Position numbers and translations under genes: made by a program. Of a stretch of 8,327 nucleotides of DNA, positions 1-5,639 are shown piece after piece. Where the stretch lies: the NCBI GenBank assembly GCA_947293975.1, contig CAMYPV010000052.1:1-8327 (forward strand), read 5' to 3'. How positions within the stretch are numbered: position 1 is the stretch's first letter; each line of letters begins with the position of its first letter. The DNA is from an uncultured Ezakiella sp. (GTDB taxonomy: Bacteria > Bacillota > Clostridia > Tissierellales > Peptoniphilaceae). The notes beneath the pieces are model-generated. The model did no database searches. It saw nothing but the letters and a program-made list of their open reading frames with translations, and had not been told where the DNA came from.

Positions 1-266
1 AATTGTTTTGAAAAAATTTCCACGAGATTTGCCACGCTAAGTATAAGTGAACCAACAATCATCAATATCAAGCCGGCACCGATTTTTCTTTTTGACTTGT
101 GCAATATAAAAGCCTCGAGCGACTTACTTATAAACACAAGTGTAAAGATAATTGCCTTTAGATGCATAGTCTCTATGATTTTGAAAGTATAAAGCGCAAG
201 TGACGCCACGACGATGACGCCACCGACGATGTAGATGTTGTTTAAAAGCTTTTCTAATTTTTCCAT
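1..266 (-). CDS. Small multi-pass membrane protein, unknown function (partial, C-terminus off left edge)
   Basis: An open frame reads leftward from ATG at 266-264 to the window edge with no stop, giving 88 complete codons. The protein begins MEKLEKLLNNIYIVGG and has three hydrophobic stretches at about residues 11-30, 36-54 and 62-83. A basic loop (HKSKRKIG) lies between the last two, so this is an integral membrane protein. I do not recognise a family. The start is firm: AGGAGG lies six bases upstream, and the ATG shares one base with the TAA of the upstream DHHW-like gene (TAATG), a layout typical of translational coupling. It is therefore the third gene of the MBOAT operon and may be an accessory subunit of that envelope-modification system, which is inference from position only. 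The total length is unknown; three helices are already present, so it may end soon after the edge. Confidence 0.72.
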   Translation of the reverse strand, partial: MEKLEKLLNNIYIVGGVIVVASLALYTFKIIETMHLKAIIFTLVFISKSLEAFILHKSKRKIGAGLILMIVGSLILSVANLVEIFSKQ

Positions 267-1228
267 TAAAATCCTCCTATTATATAGACGTCGGAATTTT
301 CCAGAACGTTTTGCTCGATTTTTTCACGCAGAAATCTCGCGTCAATTGCTCGCACATGCGCGTATTTTTTTGCAAAAAACGGCAAAAGTGGATTTGCAAA
401 CGAGTCTTTGACGATGGTGACACTGCCTTTGCCGCTGCCTTTGATGTCGAGGATTCCGTAGTTTCCGCCGATATAAAACAAATACGGGTCTTGAGATTTT
501 AGTTTGTCAAAATTGTATATGTTTATTTTTTTGCCGTCAGCAATGGCGGTTAAATTTTTAAACTCGTCAAGATATATGCCTTTAAAAACATCTTTTACAA
601 CTATGCCGGTCTTTCTACTGAGTCCACCGCGAAAGCTGTATTCATCAGTGGTTTTAAAGTCGCTCATCAAGTCCAAATGCTCGATGAGTTTCAAAACGCC
701 TTTGTCGTTTAAATGGTGATCGCCCTTGTAATAATAACTCGAATCAAAAAGCTTCATATAGTTTTCTGCACTGTGATTGTCGGTTAAATTTATATAATTT
801 TTGATGATTTTTTCACGCGTGCCTTTTAATCTTGCGGCGTGTGGCAAATCTGAATCATAGACGATTTTATATGGAATTGCCACCAACTCTGAAGGATTAC
901 TTGCAAATTTTTCTGCACGCGGATTTTTTAATGGCGTCTGAAATAATACATTGCTTTTTATTATTATATTGTCAAACTCGCTCACTCCAAAAACCAAATT
1001 TGCATACGCTTTTAAGCTCAAAAACTCTGGCTTAAACGCAAATCTATCCGACAGGAAATCCTCGAGTGCGCTTGTGTACGCTCCGTCTTTTAAATTGGTG
1101 AGTGTCAGTGTGGGTGCCGTTTTTAGTGGGCGCTGCAAATAATCCGAGTAGTCGCGCGGAAAAATCACCGACACCAACGGAAAAAACACCAGTATAATTA
1201 ACATTGTGATTGCAATTTTCTTTTTCAT
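266..1228 (-). CDS. DHHW/AlgX-AlgJ-like SGNH-type protein, membrane anchored, partner of the MBOAT acyltransferase
   Basis: 320 residues. Residues 5-23 form an uncleaved-looking signal anchor, so the rest should lie outside the membrane. The fold assignment rests on family landmarks in order: a short helical N-terminal part, an ELVAIPYKIVYDSDLP segment (114-129) matching the 'VPxKxxIYxxxLP' block, YYYKGDHHLNDKG (165-177), and TIVKDSFANPLLPFF (271-285) followed by AIDARF. Asp170, His172 and Ser276 fit the Asp-His-Ser triad known in AlgX/AlgJ, which appear in this permuted order. In those systems this protein receives acyl groups from the MBOAT channel and passes them to a polymer. Two oddities: the usual DHHW reads DHHL, and the protein is shorter than the roughly 350-400 residues I expect, with little sequence between the N-terminal helices and the ELVAIP block. 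The gene starts 7 bp after the MBOAT stop and overlaps the next gene by one base. The transferred group and acceptor are not shown by the sequence. Confidence 0.8.
   Translation of the reverse strand: MKKKIAITMLIILVFFPLVSVIFPRDYSDYLQRPLKTAPTLTLTNLKDGAYTSALEDFLSDRFAFKPEFLSLKAYANLVFGVSEFDNIIIKSNVLFQTPLKNPRAEKFASNPSELVAIPYKIVYDSDLPHAARLKGTREKIIKNYINLTDNHSAENYMKLFDSSYYYKGDHHLNDKGVLKLIEHLDLMSDFKTTDEYSFRGGLSRKTGIVVKDVFKGIYLDEFKNLTAIADGKKINIYNFDKLKSQDPYLFYIGGNYGILDIKGSGKGSVTIVKDSFANPLLPFFAKKYAHVRAIDARFLREKIEQNVLENSDVYIIGGF
273..278 (-). promoter_or_regulatory. Ribosome binding site of the small membrane protein
   Basis: AGGAGG on the minus strand, six bases before the ATG at 266. It lies inside the last codons of the DHHW-like gene, where it encodes part of the Gly-Gly before the terminal Phe. 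The upstream coding sequence thus carries the downstream initiation signal, which supports both the start choice and translational coupling. Confidence 0.8.
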
Positions 1229-1231
1229 AAT

Positions 1232-1237
1232 TCACCT
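1232..1237 (-). promoter_or_regulatory. Ribosome binding site of the DHHW-like gene
   Basis: AGGTGA on the minus strand, just before the ATG at 1228. It overlaps the TAG stop (1238-1236) of the MBOAT gene, so termination and re-initiation are only a few bases apart. This supports the 1228 start and an operon arrangement. Confidence 0.65.
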
Positions 1238-2582
1238 AAAATCTAAAATACAAAAACGGATTAAAGCTTCCACTAACAACAAATGCCGCCGCAATCAAAA
1301 ACAGTATTAAAAACAAAATATGTTTTATAAAATCAGGCATCTTCTTGTAAATGCACTGAGGGATTGCGGTTGAAAAGACAACGCCAAGCACGTAGAGCCA
1401 GCCGTACTGTGTTATGACTGCAAAGATTTGGCTGTTAAAAAATGGTAGACTAAACAATCCCGAGAAAAACTCCGGAACAATCGTCAAATCTTCTGCTATG
1501 AATAATAGCCAGCCAATATTTATGATGGCAAGCGAGTAGATGCGTCTTAAAAATGTGGGAAGTTTTTCTAAGAAATTTTTCAAAAGATATTTCTCGACAA
1601 TCAGTATCAGAAAATAGAAAATTCCCCAGAGTATAAAATTGAAGTTCGCACCATGCCAAAAACCAGTGAGCGCCCACGTGATTAGAAGATTAAAAATGTG
1701 GCGAAGCGGTTTGACGCGGTTGCCACCAAGCGGTATATATACATATTCTTTAAACCACGACGAGAGCGTGATATGCCAGCGTGTCCAAAAGTCGGTGATG
1801 CTTGTTGCAAGATATGGATGATTGAAGTTTGTCGGGAAATTAAATCCAAGCGACTTTCCAAGCCCAATTGCCATCAGCGAGTAGCCGGCAAAGTCAAAGT
1901 AAATCTGAAATGAATAAGCCACGAGCTTTAAAATCAGCGCAAGCGATGTGCCGGCGGTTTTAAAATCGTACAGATTAAATACCACGCCAAAATTATTTGC
2001 AAGAAGTACCTTTAAAAACAAACCTTGCAAGAAAATCATCATGCCGTCGTACACCGCTTCGAGTCCGTCGTCTCGATTAGATAGCTCGCACTCGATGTCG
2101 GTATACTTAACGATTGGCCCCGCGATTAACTGCGGAAAACTTACAACATATAATGCAAAGTTGATTAGATTTTTTTGAGGGGCGGTCTTCTTATTGTAGA
2201 CGTCTATTGTGTAACTCATGGTTTGAAATGTGTAAAAACTTATGCCAAGCGGCAGCGCAAGCCTAGGTAGATTCAGATTAAAAACATCCGAAAAAAATCC
2301 CGCGTATTTAAACACGAATAAATTTCCAACGCTAAATGCGATTGAGATTAATAGCAAAAGTTTTTGTGTGCCTCGAGCTTTGTTTGCCATCAACCTTGAA
2401 ATGCTGTAGTTTAACAGGATGTTTACAATCATTATAAGTAGATACTTCGGCTCGCCCCATGCGTAAAACAGCATGCTCATCAAAAGTAGCCACGAGTTTT
2501 TAAAACGTCGCGGCAGCAGTAAATTTACAATTAATACCGTTGGTAGAAAATAAAATAAAAATATTGTTGAACTAAAAACCAT
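1236..2582 (-). CDS. MBOAT family membrane-bound O-acyltransferase, AlgI-like
   Basis: 448 residues, close to the usual 450-500 of AlgI-type proteins, with about ten hydrophobic segments. It shows the MBOAT landmarks in order: SSTIFLFYFLP at the N-terminus, MLFYAWGEPKYLL (37-49), SFYTFQTMSYTIDVY (115-129), FPQLIAGPIVKY (149-160), FDFAGYSLMAIGLG (229-242), FWTRWHITLSSWFKEYVYIP (265-284, His270), GFWHGANFNFILWG (307-320, His310) and a terminal NPFLYFRF. His310 corresponds to the invariant catalytic MBOAT histidine. Such proteins pass an acyl group, typically acetyl, from a cytoplasmic donor through the membrane to an outer partner, here the DHHW-like gene 7 bp downstream. The ATG at 2582 is chosen because GAGGTG lies just upstream; a frame-compatible TTG at 2594 would lie before this site. 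Motifs favour AlgI/PatA-type over DltB, and no dltA or dltC is visible. The acceptor polymer is unknown; the divergent ltaS makes a teichoic acid one candidate (inference). Confidence 0.93.
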   Translation of the reverse strand: MVFSSTIFLFYFLPTVLIVNLLLPRRFKNSWLLLMSMLFYAWGEPKYLLIMIVNILLNYSISRLMANKARGTQKLLLLISIAFSVGNLFVFKYAGFFSDVFNLNLPRLALPLGISFYTFQTMSYTIDVYNKKTAPQKNLINFALYVVSFPQLIAGPIVKYTDIECELSNRDDGLEAVYDGMMIFLQGLFLKVLLANNFGVVFNLYDFKTAGTSLALILKLVAYSFQIYFDFAGYSLMAIGLGKSLGFNFPTNFNHPYLATSITDFWTRWHITLSSWFKEYVYIPLGGNRVKPLRHIFNLLITWALTGFWHGANFNFILWGIFYFLILIVEKYLLKNFLEKLPTFLRRIYSLAIINIGWLLFIAEDLTIVPEFFSGLFSLPFFNSQIFAVITQYGWLYVLGVVFSTAIPQCIYKKMPDFIKHILFLILFLIAAAFVVSGSFNPFLYFRF

Positions 2583-2586
2583 TTTA

Positions 2587-2592
2587 CACCTC
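2587..2592 (-). promoter_or_regulatory. Ribosome binding site of the MBOAT gene
   Basis: GAGGTG on the minus strand, four bases before ATG 2582. It decides the start, because the alternative in-frame TTG at 2594 would begin upstream of this site and has no good site of its own. Confidence 0.7.
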
Positions 2593-2602
2593 AATTATTT
2601 TA

Positions 2603-2631
2603 ATTATAACATAAAACTGCACGCACGAACA
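2603..2631 (-). promoter_or_regulatory. Promoter of the MBOAT/DHHW/membrane-protein operon
   Basis: The minus strand carries TATAAT at 2608-2603, preceded by TGT, which gives an extended -10 (TGnTATAAT). With a 17-bp spacer the -35 would be TGTTCG at 2631-2626, a poor match to TTGACA, so the extended -10 probably does most of the work. The predicted transcript start is near 2596, leaving a leader of about 14 bases. No operator palindrome is evident. Confidence 0.65.
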
Positions 2632-2641
2632 GAATATCCGC

Positions 2642-2670
2642 TTGTTTTTATTTAAATAGAGTGCTATAAT
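2642..2670 (+). promoter_or_regulatory. Promoter of ltaS
   Basis: TTGTTT at 2642-2647, a 17-bp spacer and TATAAT at 2665-2670, with TG one base upstream of the -10 (TGCTATAAT, extended -10). The start point is expected near 2677, only about 10 bases before the ATG. Its -35 lies about 10 bp from the weak -35 of the divergent MBOAT promoter, so the two polymerase footprints probably overlap. Confidence 0.78.
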
Positions 2671-2678
2671 TGGCGTGT

Positions 2679-2683
2679 GGAGG
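2679..2683 (+). promoter_or_regulatory. Ribosome binding site of ltaS
   Basis: GGAGG four bases before ATG 2688. It decides the start: the in-frame TTG at 2670 overlaps the last base of the -10 box and lies before the likely transcript start, so it cannot be the initiation codon of this transcript. Confidence 0.8.
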
Positions 2684-2687
2684 AATT

Positions 2688-5564
2688 ATGTATTATTATT
2701 TACTTTTAATTTTTAAACTATTGGTATTTATATTAAGCACAAAAGTGTCTTACTCGCCATGGCTCGTGTTCTCTGTGGACATGGTCGTTGTGAGTGCGTT
2801 ATCGTTTTTATTTTTCAAAAAAGAACGCTGGGCACAGATTACAAGCTTAATCGTTTACACAATTATTTCATTGATCTTAACTGTGGACACCGCGTACTTC
2901 TCGTACTTTAACAGGCTTCCTGCAATTAGAGAGCTGTCGCACGCACAAAATGTGGGCGACGTTACAGACGCATTGTCACTCGTGTTAAGACCTGTTTTGT
3001 TACTGTATGTGTTTGACCTTCCGTTTTTATTTGTAAAAGTATTTAGAATAAGTTGGAAGGGAATAAAAAACGGATTTAGAAACGCAGTCTTGTGGGTTAA
3101 AACTCAGTGGACTTATCTTATTGCAAATTTAAAGCTATTTACAAGGAAGTTTCAATTTATAAAAATCGACGGCAAGTCGAGATTTACACTTCCAATGGTG
3201 AGCCTTGCAATATTTTTGATATTGATTTTGATTGGCGCACCATTTATGGACGGCGTCAAAAATCAATCGCTGTTCTTGTATCACGGCATCGACATTGCAA
3301 AGACTGAAGCACCCGACGCAGTTACTGACGAAGACATTACGGATATTATTCCTGAAGAAAAAAATAGTGAAAACGAATACACCGGAATTGCAAAGGGCAA
3401 GAACTTGATCGTAATTCAGGTCGAGAGCTTAAACAATTTCGTCATCAACAGAAAATACGGCGATCAGGAGGTTACGCCAAACTTGAACGCGCTCGTAAAT
3501 GGCAGCGACTCGATTTATGCAAGTGACTATTACGAAATGCTTGGCGCTGGCAACACTTCAGACGCAGAGTTTGTAACTATGCACTCGATGTATCCTTCGA
3601 TGAAAAACCCTTCGTACGAAGTTTATATTGACAAATATCTGCATGGCTTGCCAAAAATCATGAAGGAAAACGGCTACAATCCAATTGCACTTCATGGTTA
3701 CAGACGTGACTTTTGGATCAGAGACAGAGCATATCCGCATATTGGATTTGAAAAATTCTACGCAGCGGACAATTACAAAGAGGACGAGATGATTGGAATG
3801 GGTCTTGGCGACAAGAGTTTCTTCAAACAATCTGTGCCTATGCTTGAAAACGAACAATCGCCTTTTTACGCATTTATGGTAACGCTTACAAGCCACGTGC
3901 CTTATGAGATGCCAGCTGAAACCCAAAAAATTAATCTTGAAGATCGCGACAAGGGAACGCTATTTGGAAATTATCTACAAGCAGTCCATTACACAGACGA
4001 AGCTATTGGACAGTTTGTACAAGATTTAAAAGACAAAGGCCTTTATGAAAATTCAGTCATCGCAATTTACGGCGACCATCATGGCTTTACCGGCTTTGAT
4101 AAAGAAGTAAACGATAGAATTCAAGAGTTTACAGGACTCGACTTCGATTATGATACGCTTTTAAACATTCCTTTAATAATAAACATTCCAAACAGCGGAA
4201 TCAATAAAAAAATTGATGGCGTTCGTTCGCAACTCGACTTTGCGCCGACAGTTTTAAACTTGCTAGGCATTGACTACAACAAATATATTTTTATGGGCCA
4301 AGATATTTTGAGCGAAAACCATTACGCAACACTATATCCACAGGCCTATATGACAAAGGGTTCGTTTATTAACGACGATTATATTTTTAAAATTAAAAGA
4401 GACGGCATATTTGAAAATGGTGTGCTAAAAAATCGTAAAACGAGAGAAGAAGAGGACATCGCAAAGGTAAGACCGATTTATGAAGAGGGAATCAAGCGCA
4501 TCAATTTATCAAAGAGCATATTGGAGCATGACTTGATCAAGTCTTTGATGGCGGGAGAAACTTTGGACAGTGTAAAAGACGATGAGCTAAGGCTCGACCC
4601 TGCAGTTGAGGTAAAGGACTCCGACCAGTTGAGGCAGGCGTACGAAGCTGGCTTTAACACATTTAGAGTTAGAATGAATATGACAACTGACGGATATTTT
4701 GTAACGGGCGACTCAAAGGGCAAGACGATTAGCGAAATGACGGGAGATTTTATTACGCTTGGAGATCTTGTAACAAAATACAAAGAGTTAAACTTCATCG
4801 TTTCAACGCCAAATTCACAAGAGCTTGCAAAGCAAGTGCGTTTAATCCCTGGTCTTCAAACAAACTTAATCATCGACACGCAAACCATTTCTGATTATGC
4901 GGGAGTTTCAAACAAGCAAAACGGTTTTAGAATTATGTTCTCAAACAGCAAGCTCCCACCAAATGAAATGATAAGCATGAGCGAGTTAAACAGTGAATTG
5001 ATTTTCTACGGAAATCCATATCAAGAGCTTCAATCAAAAACTTACAAGAGCTACAACAAGGATTTCCCACATCAAAACACAATCTATATCTTTAGCGAAA
5101 TCGACTTGACAAAGAAGAGAGACTTCAAGTTTGACGACGCCGAGAGGACTTTAGAATTTGTCTGCAAAAAAGGCAAGTGGACAGTTGAAGAACTGCTCGC
5201 AGTTGAAGACGACGACCCAAGGCTTATTGATTTTAAATACTCAGTGCTAAGCGGTGAGGCATGGGCTGATGGCATACAAAAACAAGACGGCGAATTCTCA
5301 CTAACCGAGTTGAAGGAATTGATGGATCAAAATCCAAAGCTAAGAATTGCAATTGGTACAGACTCAAATCAATTTAGCACAGTAAGAAGTATCGCAGCGT
5401 CAAAGTTGCCATTAAACAGAATGGTACCATTTACAAATCACGAATGGTTCATCACTCAGCTAAATCTTTTGGGCTTCCCAGACTATGCATTTATTGGCGA
5501 AGAAAATTGGCGCACAGAAGAAATACGAAAATTAAATAAGGCATGTGCAATAAAATGGAAATAA
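2688..5564 (+). CDS. ltaS: Lipoteichoic acid synthase-like polyglycerolphosphate transferase with long C-terminal extension
   Basis: 958 residues, against about 650 for S. aureus LtaS. Five membrane helices lie at about 4-20, 25-44, 50-70, 98-118 and 168-185, followed by an extracellular sulfatase-fold domain at about 238-570. LtaS enzymes move glycerolphosphate from phosphatidylglycerol onto a growing lipoteichoic acid chain. The known active-site residues have visible counterparts: Glu246 in VIQVESLNNF (metal), Thr290 in GAGNTSDAEF (nucleophile), His336, Trp343 and Arg345 in LHGYRRDFWIRDRAYP (substrate), His403 in TSHVPY, and Asp463-His464 in YGDHHGF (metal). The usual LtaS tail with INLSKSILEHDLIKSL ends near 620. 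Residues 621-958 are extra and resemble degenerate GDPD-like units, described separately. The gene has its own promoter and terminator, so it is monocistronic. It diverges from an acyltransferase operon that might modify its product (inference). LtaS identity is secure; whether it is primase or main polymerase cannot be told. Confidence 0.92.
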   Translation: MYYYLLLIFKLLVFILSTKVSYSPWLVFSVDMVVVSALSFLFFKKERWAQITSLIVYTIISLILTVDTAYFSYFNRLPAIRELSHAQNVGDVTDALSLVLRPVLLLYVFDLPFLFVKVFRISWKGIKNGFRNAVLWVKTQWTYLIANLKLFTRKFQFIKIDGKSRFTLPMVSLAIFLILILIGAPFMDGVKNQSLFLYHGIDIAKTEAPDAVTDEDITDIIPEEKNSENEYTGIAKGKNLIVIQVESLNNFVINRKYGDQEVTPNLNALVNGSDSIYASDYYEMLGAGNTSDAEFVTMHSMYPSMKNPSYEVYIDKYLHGLPKIMKENGYNPIALHGYRRDFWIRDRAYPHIGFEKFYAADNYKEDEMIGMGLGDKSFFKQSVPMLENEQSPFYAFMVTLTSHVPYEMPAETQKINLEDRDKGTLFGNYLQAVHYTDEAIGQFVQDLKDKGLYENSVIAIYGDHHGFTGFDKEVNDRIQEFTGLDFDYDTLLNIPLIINIPNSGINKKIDGVRSQLDFAPTVLNLLGIDYNKYIFMGQDILSENHYATLYPQAYMTKGSFINDDYIFKIKRDGIFENGVLKNRKTREEEDIAKVRPIYEEGIKRINLSKSILEHDLIKSLMAGETLDSVKDDELRLDPAVEVKDSDQLRQAYEAGFNTFRVRMNMTTDGYFVTGDSKGKTISEMTGDFITLGDLVTKYKELNFIVSTPNSQELAKQVRLIPGLQTNLIIDTQTISDYAGVSNKQNGFRIMFSNSKLPPNEMISMSELNSELIFYGNPYQELQSKTYKSYNKDFPHQNTIYIFSEIDLTKKRDFKFDDAERTLEFVCKKGKWTVEELLAVEDDDPRLIDFKYSVLSGEAWADGIQKQDGEFSLTELKELMDQNPKLRIAIGTDSNQFSTVRSIAASKLPLNRMVPFTNHEWFITQLNLLGFPDYAFIGEENWRTEEIRKLNKACAIKWK
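4548..5561 (+). other. C-terminal extension of LtaS: probable degenerate GDPD-like region, possibly two tandem units
   Basis: This covers residues 621-958 of the LtaS protein. Residues 648-675 (QAYEAGFNTFRVRMNMTTDG followed by YFVTGD) follow the GDPD pattern 'AxxxGadxiElDvxlTxDGxxVvxHD', and FITLGDLVTKYKELNFIVST (688-707) follows 'ipTLeevLxxxxxlnieiK'. The catalytic HRG, E-x-D and HD residues are absent: the E-x-D position reads R-V-R and the HD position reads G-D. A second, weaker copy may span about 816-940, with FSLTELKELMDQNPKLRIAI (870-889) and NRMVPFTNHEWFITQLNLLGF (split at 910-930) resembling the later strands of the same fold. Being on the outer side of the membrane, it could bind glycerolphosphate chains without cutting them, which is inference. 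The fold call is by eye and could be wrong, but the presence of a long non-LtaS extension is certain. Confidence 0.5.
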
Positions 5565-5589
5565 AACAGCGTGGCGAACGCTGTTTTTT
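5563..5589 (+). terminator. Rho-independent terminator of ltaS
   Basis: A 10-bp stem pairs 5563-5572 (AAAACAGCGT) with 5578-5587 (ACGCTGTTTT), leaving a 5-base loop GGCGA and a run of six T at 5584-5589. The GC core is CAGCG/CGCTG. The stem's first two bases are the last two of the TAA stop. It should separate ltaS from the AI-2E/alaS transcript. Confidence 0.88.
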
Positions 5590-5590
5590 A

Positions 5591-5619
5591 TTGACACTAT
5601 TTGAAAAATGGGGTATAAT
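5591..5619 (+). promoter_or_regulatory. Consensus housekeeping promoter of the AI-2E/alaS operon
   Basis: Exact TTGACA at 5591-5596 and exact TATAAT at 5614-5619 are separated by exactly 17 bp. The -35 begins two bases after the T-run of the ltaS terminator. Predicted start near 5626 leaves about 14 bases before the ATG, so there is no room for a T-box or other riboswitch. Strong constitutive expression is expected. Confidence 0.9.
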
Positions 5620-5628
5620 TTTTCGTAT

Positions 5629-5634
5629 AGGAGG
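5629..5634 (+). promoter_or_regulatory. Ribosome binding site of the AI-2E family gene
   Basis: AGGAGG five bases before ATG 5640, a perfect match to the anti-Shine-Dalgarno core at ideal spacing. It fixes the start codon. Confidence 0.85.
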
Positions 5635-5639
5635 TAGCG

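Noticed and set aside
1236..2582. Calling the MBOAT gene dltB and its partner dltD
   Set aside because: The motifs (WTRWHITLSSWFKEYVYIP, terminal FLYFRF, DHH plus KDSF in the partner) fit the AlgI/AlgX type, and no dltA or dltC is nearby.
2583..2594. Upstream in-frame TTG start adding four residues to the MBOAT protein
   Set aside because: It would lie before the GAGGTG site that serves ATG 2582, and the family N-terminus begins at MVFSSTIFLFYFLP.
2670..2687. Upstream in-frame TTG start that would lengthen LtaS by six residues
   Set aside because: The TTG overlaps the -10 box and precedes both the predicted transcript start and the GGAGG site. ATG 2688 has ideal spacing.
2583..2687. A regulator-binding palindrome in the divergent promoter region
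   Set aside because: Only AT-rich partial symmetry around 2595-2610 and a short CACG repeat near 2620 were seen, neither distinguishable from chance.
3558..3926. 122-codon open frame on the minus strand inside ltaS
   Set aside because: It is antisense to the conserved LtaS catalytic region, has no ribosome site seen, and its Cys/His/Arg-rich translation looks like a shadow frame.
4478..4798. 106-codon open frame on the minus strand inside ltaS
   Set aside because: Ser/Leu/Pro-rich product typical of antisense to acidic coding sequence, with no start signals and no recognisable domain.
5565..5639. T-box or riboswitch before the AI-2E/alaS operon
   Set aside because: The gap is filled by the terminator and promoter; the predicted leader is only about 14 bases.
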